NCBI RefSeq assembly: GCF_000423585.1
Contig: NZ_KE384057.1
Location: forward strand, 92,392 to 156,391
Reading direction: 5' to 3'
Origin: Salinimicrobium xinjiangense DSM 19287
GTDB lineage: Bacteria > Bacteroidota > Bacteroidia > Flavobacteriales > Flavobacteriaceae
Length of the DNA: 64,000 nucleotides
Below are positions 1 to 8,068 of this stretch, one piece after another (positions within the stretch are counted from its first letter, which is position 1; each line of letters opens with the position of its first letter). The position numbers and the translations under genes were made by a program. The notes beneath the pieces are model-generated. The model had not been told where the DNA came from. It was given only the letters and a program-made list of their open reading frames with translations, and made no database searches.

Positions 1-611
1 TGGAAATCCTTACAAATATCGAATATGACATTGATCCCGATGTTATTGGATTGGGAGTAGGAATAGGGACGAAGGAGGAAACGATTGAAGCCATGAAAAA
101 CCTGCTAAAAGGCAATAAAAAACCAATGGTCATTGATGCTGATGGCTTGAATATATTATCCAAAAATGCAGATTTGTTAAATATTTTACCGGAAGGCACA
201 ATACTCACGCCTCATCCAAAAGAACTGGAGCGACTTATAGGAGCCTGGAAAAATGATTTCGAGAAGTTGGAAAAGGTAAAGAGGCTTGCGGCTAAACATG
301 AATTTATTATACTCATAAAAGGAACTTACACCTTTACCGTTACACCAGATGACCTTTTTATCAATACAACAGGCAATCCCGGGATGGCTACTGCCGGTAG
401 TGGCGATGTGCTCACCGGAATTTTAACAGCCCTCATTGGGCAGGGTTATGAACCTTTACGGGCGACCATACTGGGAGTTTATCTTCATGGAAAGGCAGGT
501 GACATTGCAGCTGAAAAATTGAGTTATGAGGGAGTGGTAGCAGGAGATATTGCCCGTCACACAGGAGCTGCAATTTTTGATCTTTTTGAAACACAACTAA
601 ATAATACATGA
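1..611 (+). CDS. nnrD: NAD(P)H-hydrate dehydratase domain (NnrD), 5' partial
   Basis: This is the C-terminal part of the ADP/ATP-dependent (S)-NAD(P)H-hydrate dehydratase, which returns damaged, hydrated NAD(P)H to the active cofactor. The frame is open to the window edge (first full codon at base 3), so the start lies outside. Visible family motifs are VIDADGLN, TPHPKELERL, IKGTYT and GNPGMATAGSGDVLTGI, the ribokinase-like substrate and nucleotide site. In bacteria this domain is usually fused behind the NnrE epimerase domain in a protein of about 500 residues; only about 200 residues are visible, so the fusion cannot be confirmed. The stop overlaps the hutH start by 4 bases (ATGA), which suggests translational coupling. 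Confidence 0.93.
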   Translation, partial: EILTNIEYDIDPDVIGLGVGIGTKEETIEAMKNLLKGNKKPMVIDADGLNILSKNADLLNILPEGTILTPHPKELERLIGAWKNDFEKLEKVKRLAAKHEFIILIKGTYTFTVTPDDLFINTTGNPGMATAGSGDVLTGILTALIGQGYEPLRATILGVYLHGKAGDIAAEKLSYEGVVAGDIARHTGAAIFDLFETQLNNT

Positions 612-2113
612 GAGACCATCATTATATAAGTTCTTCTGTCCTTGACCTGGAAGAAATAAGGGAGATCGTTGAAGATAAAAAACTTCTTGCTTTAAGTGAG
701 GAAGCTATTTATAATATTGAAAAGTCCAGAAAATATCTGAATGCTAAAATGAAGGAGAACAAAACCCCAATTTATGGGATCAATACCGGTTTTGGTTCTC
801 TTTGTAACGTAAAAATTTCTTCAGATAATCTCACCCGGCTTCAGGAGAACCTCGTGATGTCCCATGCCTGTGGTACAGGGGAGATGGTATCAGAATCTAT
901 AGTAAAGCTAATGCTTCTCCTTAAGATTCAATCCTTAAGCTACGGGCATTCCGGAGTGTCTTTAGATACTGTAACAAGACTTATAGACTTCTATAATAAT
1001 GATATCCTGCCGGTAATTTATTCTCAGGGTTCTCTGGGCGCATCGGGAGATTTGGCTCCCCTGGCTCATTTAGCTCTTCCATTAATTGGTAAGGGAGAGG
1101 TAATGCTGGAGGGGAAGATCACTGCTTCTGAAGAAATGCTGAAGAAATTCGGCTGGAAACCACTTAACCTGCAATCTAAAGAAGGACTGGCATTGCTCAA
1201 TGGAACCCAATTCATGAGTGCTCATGCTGTGGAAGCTACTTTACGATCAATTAGACTTTCCATGTGGGCCGATGTGATTGGAGCCCTGTCTGTTGATGCT
1301 TACGACTGTAATATTTCTCCTTTTAATGAGCTGGTACAGCTGGTTCGGCCTCACAGAGGGCAGATAAAAACGGCAGAAAGGATTAGAAAGATACTGGCAG
1401 GAAGTGAAATTGCCGGACAAGTAAAGCATAATGTGCAGGATCCATATTCCTTCAGGTGTATTCCGCAGGTACATGGAGCCAGTAAAGATACGTTGGAATT
1501 TGTCTACAAGTGCTTCAAGACCGAAATCAATTCAGTCACAGATAATCCAAATATCTTTGTTGATGCTGATAAGATTATATCCGGAGGGAATTTTCACGGA
1601 CAACCTCTCGCTCTTGCCCTGGATTATTTAGCCATTGCGATGGCCGAATTGGGTAACATTTCAGAAAGAAGGGTCTACCAGCTGGTTTCTGGTTTGAGAG
1701 GCCCTGCCTTTCTAGTGGATGCGCCCGGGCTCAACAGCGGATTCATGATTCCGCAGTACACCGCAGCCAGCATAGTAAGCCAGAACAAACAGTTATGCAG
1801 TCCCGCGAGTGTGGATTCTATCGTATCATCTAATGGGCAGGAGGACCATGTTAGCATGGGTGCCAATGCAGCCACAAAAGCAATTAAAGTTGTAGAGAAT
1901 GTTTCGACTATTCTTGCTATCGAATTGTTCAACGCTTCCCAGGCGCTGTCCTATAGAAAACCATATAAAACTTCCCCGATACTGCAGAAACTTATCCAGG
2001 AATTCAGGAAAGAAGTTCCCTTGGTAAAGGAGGATGTGGTTATGGCTCCGTTTATTCAAAAAGCTAAGGTCTTTCTTGAAAATTATCCGCTAAAAGAATT
2101 TTCCTTTGAGTAA
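608..2113 (+). CDS. hutH: Histidine ammonia-lyase
   Basis: The 501-residue protein is an MIO-type aromatic amino acid lyase; the histidine enzyme converts L-histidine to urocanate and ammonia in the cytoplasm. The self-cyclising Ala-Ser-Gly that forms the MIO group is at residues 145-147 in GSLGASGDLAPLAHL. The catalytic-tyrosine motif YGINTGFG starts at residue 56. The Ser-His pair at 85-86 is the selectivity position typical of histidine lyases rather than tyrosine or phenylalanine lyases. Length fits HutH (about 500-510). No hutU, hutI or hutG follows, so the rest of the pathway must lie elsewhere. It overlaps nnrD by 4 bases, and its end overlaps a convergent small gene by 31 bases. Confidence 0.92.
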   Translation: MRDHHYISSSVLDLEEIREIVEDKKLLALSEEAIYNIEKSRKYLNAKMKENKTPIYGINTGFGSLCNVKISSDNLTRLQENLVMSHACGTGEMVSESIVKLMLLLKIQSLSYGHSGVSLDTVTRLIDFYNNDILPVIYSQGSLGASGDLAPLAHLALPLIGKGEVMLEGKITASEEMLKKFGWKPLNLQSKEGLALLNGTQFMSAHAVEATLRSIRLSMWADVIGALSVDAYDCNISPFNELVQLVRPHRGQIKTAERIRKILAGSEIAGQVKHNVQDPYSFRCIPQVHGASKDTLEFVYKCFKTEINSVTDNPNIFVDADKIISGGNFHGQPLALALDYLAIAMAELGNISERRVYQLVSGLRGPAFLVDAPGLNSGFMIPQYTAASIVSQNKQLCSPASVDSIVSSNGQEDHVSMGANAATKAIKVVENVSTILAIELFNASQALSYRKPYKTSPILQKLIQEFRKEVPLVKEDVVMAPFIQKAKVFLENYPLKEFSFE

Positions 2114-2484
2114 GAGCTAAGTACCTCTTTCATCCACAACTGTGCTTCCTCCAGGGAGCTGAAGATCTGGAATGAATTTTTATTGGTATAGAATTGCTGC
2201 TCAAGACGTGCACTTTCGCGGACCATCGGGTTCTGTGATACCACTGCAATGGCTTTAAGTTGAGGATGCTCTGCAGATTCCCGGTAAACCATTGGATTAA
2301 CTGCATAAGAATTAATTCTGTTGGAAATATAGCCAAATATCTCTTTGCCAAAGCTTTCACAACCTATTTGTAAGATCCTTCTATTGGTTTCAACATCAAG
2401 AAGAGCACCTTCATTCATCTCATTCACCAATACTTTATCCTGCACCCAGATTACACCGCAGTCCAGTTCAATTTTCTTATTCAT
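2083..2484 (-). CDS. Small cytoplasmic protein, possibly STAS/SpoIIAA-like
   Basis: A 133-residue soluble protein, read from the ATG at 2484; a longer frame to 2520 adds 12 unlikely residues. It has an acidic beta-rich start (IELDCGVIWVQDKVLV), a central LDVETNRRIL segment and a C-terminal EEAQLWMKEVL helix. This layout resembles the small STAS/SEC14-like (SpoIIAA-like) proteins of Bacteroidota, which usually also end in an EEAxxWL helix. That assignment is from memory and is not secure. There are no catalytic motifs, signal peptide or membrane segments. The last 31 bases overlap the convergent end of hutH. The fumC terminator lies upstream, so it is probably transcribed separately. Confidence 0.6.
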   Translation of the reverse strand: MNKKIELDCGVIWVQDKVLVNEMNEGALLDVETNRRILQIGCESFGKEIFGYISNRINSYAVNPMVYRESAEHPQLKAIAVVSQNPMVRESARLEQQFYTNKNSFQIFSSLEEAQLWMKEVLSSYSKENSFSG

Positions 2485-2561
2485 TATTGTAGGGAAATAT
2501 TGAGTGTGAAAATAGTTCATTTTTTCGGATTTAAAGTAGCTTTCCTTTTAGTTCGCATCAA

Positions 2562-2606
2562 AAAAAATACCCTTTCAAAAATGTCATTTTTGAAAGGGTA
2601 TTTTTT
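2562..2606. terminator. Bidirectional intrinsic terminator (fumC)
   Basis: A perfect 21-bp inverted repeat with a 3-base loop (gtc, 2583-2585) has an A-run on its left arm and a T-run on its right arm, so it can terminate on either strand. It lies 17 bases beyond the fumC stop and separates fumC from the small gene downstream. Confidence 0.9.
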
Positions 2607-2622
2607 ATTACTAAAGGATCAC

Positions 2623-4020
2623 CTATTTAAGTCCGCCTACCATATCTTTTGGTTGCACCCACTGGTCAAAATCTTCGGCTGTCACATACCCCAAATTTAC
2701 GGCTTCTTCCTTTAAGGTAGTCCCGTTCTTATGGGCGGTATTGGCTATTTCGGCTGCTTTGTAATATCCGATCTTTGGATTAAGTGCGGTTACAAGCATC
2801 AGGGAATTATTCAGTAATTCCTGAATTCTCTCATAGTTTGGTTCAATTCCTATCGCACAATGTTCATCAAAGGAGGTACATGCATCTCCTAACAACTGCG
2901 CACTCTGCAGAATGTTGGCAGCCATTACCGGTTTGAAAACATTAAGTTCAAAATGCCCCTGCATTCCACCAACATTAATGGTCACATCATTTCCTATTAC
3001 CTGGGAACAAACCATGGTTAAGGCTTCCACCTGAGTTGGATTTACCTTACCGGGCATGATGGATGATCCGGGTTCATTTGCAGGGATAAGGATCTCACCA
3101 ATTCCGCTACGTGGCCCTGAAGCAAGCATCCTAATGTCATTGGCGATCTTGTTAAGAGAAACAGCCAGGGTCTTTAATGCTCCGCTTGTTTCCACAAAAG
3201 CATCATGTGCAGCAAGTGATTCGAATTTGTTGGGAGCCGAAATAAAAGGCAATTCGGTGAATTTCGCAATGAACTCGGCAACCCTTTTTGAATAGCCCTT
3301 AGGTGTATTTAACCCGGTTCCTACTGCGGTTCCTCCCAATGCCAGCTCAGAAAGGTGAGGCAGTGTATTTTCTAAAGCAGCCAGACCATGGTCCAGTTGA
3401 GAAACATATCCGCTGAATTCCTGACCCAGGGTGAGGGGAGTGGCATCCATGAAATGGGTGCGTCCAATTTTCACAACATCCTTAAATTCTTCCGATTTTT
3501 TCTTAAGCGTATTTCTTAGTCTTTTAACTCCCGGAATAGTCACCTTAACGATCTTGTTATAAACCGCGATGTGCATCCCTGTGGGGAAGGTGTCATTGGA
3601 AGACTGAGATTTATTTACATCATCATTGGGAGACAATACTTTTTCACCTTCTCCAATAGTTTTTCCCGCAAGTTGCTGTGCGCGGTTTGCAATGACCTCA
3701 TTCACGTTCATGTTACTTTGAGTGCCGCTTCCTGTTTGCCAGATTACCAGGGGAAATTCTTCGTCGTGCTTGCCCTCAAGGATTTCATCACAGACCTTCG
3801 CAATTAGATCTCTCTTATCTACTGATAGTACTCCCAGTTCACAGTTGGTAAAAGCTGCTGCTTTTTTAAGGTAGGCAAAGCCATAGATTATTTCCAGAGG
3901 CATGCTGCCCGGGGCACCTATTTTAAAGTTGTTTCTGGATCGCTCGGTCTGCGCTCCCCATAACTTATCTGAAGGGACTTTTACTTCCCCCATTGTATCT
4001 TTTTCTATTCTGTAGTCCAT
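2623..4020 (-). CDS. fumC: Class II fumarate hydratase
   Basis: The iron-independent fumarase of the TCA cycle, catalysing fumarate + water = L-malate. With the ATG at 4020 ([13 protein letters not shown]) it is 465 residues, matching the E. coli FumC length; the frame stays open to 4041, but those seven residues lack family similarity. The fumarase/aspartase signature [11 protein letters not shown] is near residue 317, with the flexible catalytic-serine loop, and [16 protein letters not shown] is the second conserved block. The signature belongs to the superfamily; FumC is preferred over AspA or ArgH because of the N-terminal [15 protein letters not shown] motif. It is monocistronic and ends at a strong terminator. 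Confidence 0.96.
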   Translation of the reverse strand: MDYRIEKDTMGEVKVPSDKLWGAQTERSRNNFKIGAPGSMPLEIIYGFAYLKKAAAFTNCELGVLSVDKRDLIAKVCDEILEGKHDEEFPLVIWQTGSGTQSNMNVNEVIANRAQQLAGKTIGEGEKVLSPNDDVNKSQSSNDTFPTGMHIAVYNKIVKVTIPGVKRLRNTLKKKSEEFKDVVKIGRTHFMDATPLTLGQEFSGYVSQLDHGLAALENTLPHLSELALGGTAVGTGLNTPKGYSKRVAEFIAKFTELPFISAPNKFESLAAHDAFVETSGALKTLAVSLNKIANDIRMLASGPRSGIGEILIPANEPGSSIMPGKVNPTQVEALTMVCSQVIGNDVTINVGGMQGHFELNVFKPVMAANILQSAQLLGDACTSFDEHCAIGIEPNYERIQELLNNSLMLVTALNPKIGYYKAAEIANTAHKNGTTLKEEAVNLGYVTAEDFDQWVQPKDMVGGLK

Positions 4021-4156
4021 AATGGGATTGATTTGATACAAATTTACATTATACCAAAAATTTTAGGGCTTAAATTCTGACAAAATTCGGAAGAATCGAT
4101 AAATTTTTCTATTGAGGAAATGTCTTTTGTTCTTCAGAAAAATAAAATAAAAACTT

Positions 4157-4187
4157 TTGCGATAAGATAAGAGAGTTAGTATCTTTG
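4157..4187 (+). promoter_or_regulatory. Bacteroidota-type promoter of the 57-residue membrane protein gene
   Basis: A TTG at 4157-4159 is followed after 20 bases by TATCTTTG at 4180-4187. This matches the Bacteroidota primary-sigma consensus (TTG about 20 bases before TAnnTTTG) and lies 25 bases before the ATG at 4213. Confidence 0.7.
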
Positions 4188-4212
4188 GCACAGATTCAAT
4201 AAAATAGGAGAC

Positions 4213-4386
4213 ATGTTTGAATTTGATCAATATCTTGGCTTTTTAGCTTTCATCATTATATTACTTATCGGATTCTGGGTAATGCTATTTCTTACTGCAA
4301 TCATTCCTTACTGGATTGGAGGAGCAGTTAAGGAAATGCTGGATGAAAGAAAAGAAAAGAAACGCCAGGAGAGAGAAAAAGCATAA
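4213..4386 (+). CDS. 57-residue single-span membrane protein
   Basis: A small gene framed by a good promoter, a purine-rich AGGAG before the ATG and a terminator directly after the stop. The product begins MFEFDQYLGF, has a hydrophobic stretch from about residue 8 to 35 (LAFIIILLIGFWVMLFLTAI) and ends in a highly charged tail (DERKEKKRQEREKA) expected to face the cytoplasm. I do not recognise a named family. The promoter-ORF-terminator arrangement and the amphipathic layout argue that it is a real gene rather than a chance frame. Confidence 0.75.
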   Translation: MFEFDQYLGFLAFIIILLIGFWVMLFLTAIIPYWIGGAVKEMLDERKEKKRQEREKA

Positions 4387-4413
4387 AGGACTTCTAAAGT
4401 CCTTTTTTTTTTT
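4385..4413 (+). terminator. Intrinsic terminator of the small membrane protein gene
   Basis: A 9-bp stem (aaaggactt / aagtccttt) with a 3-base loop runs into a long T-tract. It overlaps the stop codon of the 57-residue gene. Confidence 0.85.
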
Positions 4414-4436
4414 GTCCCTCATATTGGGATAATAAT

Positions 4437-4466
4437 AAAAGAAGCCGTCATTCGACGGCTTCTTTT
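4437..4466 (-). terminator. Intrinsic terminator of the TonB-dependent receptor gene
   Basis: A perfect 13-bp stem (aaaagaagccgtc / gacggcttctttt) with loop attc lies 25 bases beyond the receptor stop. The flanking A and T runs make it bidirectional for the two convergent genes. Confidence 0.85.
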
Positions 4467-4490
4467 GTGATGTGAAATTTTTACCGGTGT

Positions 4491-7022
4491 CTAAAACTCT
4501 CCTTCTTCTTCCATTTCACCATTGTTTTCACCTCTTCTTTGTCTTTCCTGGTCACGACGTTGTTGATTGAACCTGTAGGTGAATGAGAGTGTAATACTTC
4601 TTTGTCTCCATTGAAACTCGCTTTCCCGCTCAAAAAATTCTGTAGTAGTGAATGATTCTCTTTTTCTGGAATTAAGAAGATCCCTCACATTCAAAGTCAG
4701 AGAAGCTTTTTCATTAAAGAGTTCCTTGCTCACCGCCATATCTACGGAAAGCAGACCTTCAGTCTGAGTCTGGGCGCCTTCAGAAGCTCCTCTGTAGAAG
4801 GCATTGGTTTGCCAGTCGATTTTCCATGGCAGAGTGACCTTGGAACTAAATCTTCCAAAATAGCTGGTGTTTTTTGCACTATAGTCTACCCCGTTATAAT
4901 CACCTTCTGTGTCAAACTGGAAGAAGTTGAAACTTCCGTTAAGACGCAGCCAGCGTGCAGGATTGTAAAGTAAACCTGCTTCGGCACCAATTCGTGTATT
5001 AGTGGCAAGGTTGATTGGAATTGTTCTTATCACCTGTGTGCCATCTGCAGCAGTGGTTCCCTGCTCAACTCTTTCAAAGGAATCGGTTTCATGCTGGTAA
5101 TAAACTGAGGAGGTAAGTGTAAGTTTATCCCATCTTTTTAAATATCCCAGATCAAAGGCGTTGGAAAAAGCCGGCTCCAGGTTAGGATTTCCCTGAAAAA
5201 TATTGGTACGACTTGAGCGTGAAGGAAAAGGATTTATGAACCAGCCACGAGGTCTGTTGATCCTTCTGTTATATCCCAAAGTGATATTTTCCATCTCTCC
5301 CAATTCATAAATAAGGTTTACAGTTGGAAAAAGACCAAGGTAATTGTTGTCAAAACTTGTCTCGATAGGAATACCAAATTCCTCTTCCAGTTCTGCGTCT
5401 GTAAGGTCTGATTCAATTTCCCCCTTTAGCTGAGTATTTTCAAGTCTTAACCCAAGAAGAAATGAGAACTCGCCAAACCTGTTTCCATATTGGGAATAGA
5501 TAGAGTTGACATTTTCAATATACGTGAACTCATTTGAAAGTGGTGATTGCAGCATGTTTTGGGAATTTCTTTCTTGCAGGAACAACTGATAGTCTGTCAC
5601 CTGTTCTTCAAAATTTCCACGGTATCCTGCTTCAAACTGAGCATCTTCGCCTATTGGTCGAACATAATCTACCTGTGCCAGATATTCTGTCTGATTTTCT
5701 TCAGTAAAGGTTCGTTCCCTCGGAAAAAACGGATTTTCTCCGGCAAGATCTACTTCAATAGTTTCGTTGATATTTCCGTTCTGAGTTTCAAAATCTCTTT
5801 CGTACTGCAGGTCGGCCGTTAACTGATGTCCGCTGTTGTCGAATTTGTTGATATAATTAAGAGAGAGTTGATAGCTGTTGTCTTCTTCCGTTTCTTTCTC
5901 CCGGCGGACACTTTCTAAAGTTGAAATTCCATCAGAAAACATCCTGCTGTTGTTGGTCGTAAGGTCTTCATCCTCCCCATACCTGTAGAATCCTGTTGCC
6001 GTTATTGAAGACATGTCGGTGATGAAGTATTCGAAACCAAGGCTGGTGTTGAAGTTTCGGTTAAGACGGTTTATATTACGTTCTTCAATAATTCTGTCAT
6101 ATAATGGATCAACAAGTTCACCGGTATCTTCATCTATAAAATCAAAATAGCGGGTATCAGAAAATGAATTTCCCGGGGCATCGAAGTAGCGAAAGCCTGT
6201 AGTATTAAAAATATTGAATTTATCTGTCCGGAGGTTAACATTTGCAGAAAGCCCAAGTTGATCGGGGTGACCCGCCCTGGCTGAGACTGACCCGTTAAAG
6301 CCAAGGGTCTTTTCTTTTCTAAGGATGATGTTCAAAATACCTGCAGTACCTTCTGCATCATACCTTGCAGAAGGAGAGGTGATCACTTCAACTCTCTCGA
6401 TCGCATCTGCCGGAAGTTGAGAAAGAACATCGGTATTACCAAAACCTGCCATAGCAGATGGTTTTCCATTAATAAGGATACGAACGTTCTCATTTCCTCT
6501 AAGGCTAATTCCGCCTTCAATATCCACAGAAACTGATGGAACATTGTTCAAGGCATCGGCCACAGTACCTCCGGCAGTGGTAAGATCCTTTCCTATATTA
6601 TAAATCTTTTTATCAAGCCTTACTTCTACCTGGGTTGTTTCGGCAGTTACCACTACTTCTTCCAGTTCTCCCGCGGCCATTCCAAGGGTAATGGTTCCCA
6701 TGCTGAGGTCTCCGTTTATCTGGCGGTTAGGAAAGTTTTTTGGTTCAAAACTTATGAACTCTACAGTTATATTGTACGTTCCCTGAGGTACCTCAATTGA
6801 AAAATTTCCCTGCGGGTTAGTAATTCCACCGGTGATGTTCTGGGGGTCTGTAGTACTTTGGAAAGATATGGTCGCATATTCGAGAGGAGTTCCCTGCTCA
6901 TCGGTCACTTTACCCGATACTAAATGCTGGTTCCTTTGTGCAAAGGCTGAAAAGGTGTTTACTAAAAGAAAAGAAATAATTAAGACACTGCTCCATAAGT
7001 GCCGGCTCATATTTGTGGTCAT
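4491..7022 (-). CDS. TonB-dependent outer-membrane receptor with carboxypeptidase-regulatory-like N-domain
   Basis: An 843-residue outer-membrane beta-barrel protein. A signal peptide ends near residue 28 (SAFAQ). A carboxypeptidase-D regulatory-like domain follows (about 33-115, VSGKVTDEQGTPLEYATISFQS), then a TonB plug (about 145-240, with VADALNNVPSVSVDIEGGISLRG and SARYDAEGTAGILNIILRK), then a long barrel rich in alternating aromatic residues. The layout fits the outer-membrane beta-barrel family common in Bacteroidota rather than a SusC protein: no SusD partner lies next to it and the length is well below about 1000. The substrate cannot be read from sequence. The C-terminal tail (QQRRDQERQRRGENNGEMEEEGEF) is unusually charged and extends past the final barrel strand. 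Confidence 0.9.
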   Translation of the reverse strand: MTTNMSRHLWSSVLIISFLLVNTFSAFAQRNQHLVSGKVTDEQGTPLEYATISFQSTTDPQNITGGITNPQGNFSIEVPQGTYNITVEFISFEPKNFPNRQINGDLSMGTITLGMAAGELEEVVVTAETTQVEVRLDKKIYNIGKDLTTAGGTVADALNNVPSVSVDIEGGISLRGNENVRILINGKPSAMAGFGNTDVLSQLPADAIERVEVITSPSARYDAEGTAGILNIILRKEKTLGFNGSVSARAGHPDQLGLSANVNLRTDKFNIFNTTGFRYFDAPGNSFSDTRYFDFIDEDTGELVDPLYDRIIEERNINRLNRNFNTSLGFEYFITDMSSITATGFYRYGEDEDLTTNNSRMFSDGISTLESVRREKETEEDNSYQLSLNYINKFDNSGHQLTADLQYERDFETQNGNINETIEVDLAGENPFFPRERTFTEENQTEYLAQVDYVRPIGEDAQFEAGYRGNFEEQVTDYQLFLQERNSQNMLQSPLSNEFTYIENVNSIYSQYGNRFGEFSFLLGLRLENTQLKGEIESDLTDAELEEEFGIPIETSFDNNYLGLFPTVNLIYELGEMENITLGYNRRINRPRGWFINPFPSRSSRTNIFQGNPNLEPAFSNAFDLGYLKRWDKLTLTSSVYYQHETDSFERVEQGTTAADGTQVIRTIPINLATNTRIGAEAGLLYNPARWLRLNGSFNFFQFDTEGDYNGVDYSAKNTSYFGRFSSKVTLPWKIDWQTNAFYRGASEGAQTQTEGLLSVDMAVSKELFNEKASLTLNVRDLLNSRKRESFTTTEFFERESEFQWRQRSITLSFTYRFNQQRRDQERQRRGENNGEMEEEGEF

Positions 7023-7115
7023 ACCTGATTTTTATAGTAGGACCTTCAATTCCCGAAAAGGTTTAAAGAATGAGAAAAAATTTTAAACAAAAAATGGACA
7101 CCTTTTGTCACCCTG

Positions 7116-7520
7116 TTATTTATCGGATTTCCGCGAAGCCTTTTTCTTCTCTTGTTTGGCCTGTCTTTTCTGTAATCTCAGATACCTGTCGTATTGAGGT
7201 TTGGTAAGTATGTCTCGCATGTCTTTATTCTCCAGCACCTTTAATTCAATTAATTTCCGGGTTTTCACCTCTTCGCGCATCTTTGATTGTAAGATACGGT
7301 TGCGCTTAATAGCGAATTCGATGAACTTGTCTTCCATGAGGCTCATCTGCTTTGCGGTAAGAGATAATTCCTCTTCCCACATTTCAGTAGTCTCCCGGGC
7401 AGTTTTTTCTAGTTCACGGGAAGGTTCCGGCTGAATTGGATTTTGAGATAAAGCCGTTGCCGAAGTAAGTATGGCGAAGCCGAAAATGACGAGATGTTTG
7501 TATACGTTCCTGATCTTCAT
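7116..7520 (-). CDS. Periplasmic Spy/CpxP-like protein
   Basis: A 134-residue exported protein with a signal peptide (cleavage after LTSATALSQ, about residue 26) and a long, charged all-alpha mature region. It contains an LTxxQ-like motif (LSLTAKQMSLMEDKF) and a second one near the end (LTKPQYDRYLRLQKRQ), the pattern of Spy/CpxP-type chaperone or metal-stress proteins. The extreme C-terminus is lysine-rich (QAKQEKKKASRKSDK). It lies upstream of the TonB receptor on the same strand, 93 bases away, so the two may be co-transcribed. The family call rests on motif layout only. Confidence 0.65.
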   Translation of the reverse strand: MKIRNVYKHLVIFGFAILTSATALSQNPIQPEPSRELEKTARETTEMWEEELSLTAKQMSLMEDKFIEFAIKRNRILQSKMREEVKTRKLIELKVLENKDMRDILTKPQYDRYLRLQKRQAKQEKKKASRKSDK

Positions 7521-7616
7521 AATTTACAATTTTTATATGGTTGTAAAAATACTGAAGATCAGGTGTTTTGTGGGTTAAGTGAGGGTTAAATCCTACAGTG
7601 ACCTTGTGAAAACCTG

Positions 7617-7961
7617 TTAATTTAGAAGCTTTTCAATATTTTCTGCAGGCCTTCCCACGACTGCTGAGTTAGCTTTTTCTACTATTGGTCTCTGGATGAG
7701 TTTTGGATTTTCCACCATTACCCTCACCAGCTCCTCATCCTTGAGATCCCTGTCCCGATATTCCTCTTTCCAGATCTTCTCCTCGGTGCGTATTAGTTCT
7801 ATAGGTGCAAAATTCAGTTTTTTAAGAAGTGAGGAAAGCTCATTTTCTGTTAAAGGCTCTTTTAAATACTCTCTAACCTCAAATTCTTCTCCGGATGCTT
7901 CCAAAGTTTTTAATCCTTCCCTGGATTTCTTACAACGTGAATTGTGGTAGATGGTGATCAT
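7617..7961 (-). CDS. arsC: ArsC-family reductase (glutaredoxin-type arsenate reductase)
   Basis: A 114-residue thioredoxin-fold protein of the ArsC/Spx superfamily. The catalytic cysteine is C10 in YHNSRCKKSR, and the conserved EYLKEPLTENELSSLLKKL and ENPKLIQRPIV blocks are present, the latter containing the arginine that binds the oxyanion in ArsC. In the true enzyme it reduces arsenate to arsenite using glutathione and glutaredoxin. There is no arsR, arsB or acr3 nearby, so it may be a housekeeping ArsC/YffB-like paralogue rather than part of an arsenic-resistance operon. Confidence 0.85.
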   Translation of the reverse strand: MITIYHNSRCKKSREGLKTLEASGEEFEVREYLKEPLTENELSSLLKKLNFAPIELIRTEEKIWKEEYRDRDLKDEELVRVMVENPKLIQRPIVEKANSAVVGRPAENIEKLLN

Positions 7962-7967
7962 TTTTTT

Positions 7968-8067
7968 GAGTTATTAGTTATGAGTAAATGTTGTTTGTTG
8001 CGAGGTGTCAGTTGTCGGTTCTCGGTTCTCGGTTATGAGTTGTCCTTAGACCTTGAACCTTGAACCC
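7968..8067. repeat. Degenerate heptanucleotide repeat element
   Basis: The spacer between prfB and the ArsC gene is built of 7-base words. GAGTTAT-TAGTTAT-GAGTAAA is at 7968-7988. CAGTTGT followed by CGGTTCT twice, CGGTTAT and GAGTTGT is at 8009-8043. TAGACCT-TGAACCT-TGAACCC is at 8047-8067. The words keep period 7 but change content. It resembles the larger heptamer array at 12755-12952. Confidence 0.7.
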
Positions 8068-8068
8068 T

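Noticed and set aside
4491..7022. SusC of a polysaccharide utilisation locus
   Set aside because: No SusD gene or glycoside hydrolase is adjacent and the length fits the smaller outer-membrane beta-barrel receptor family.
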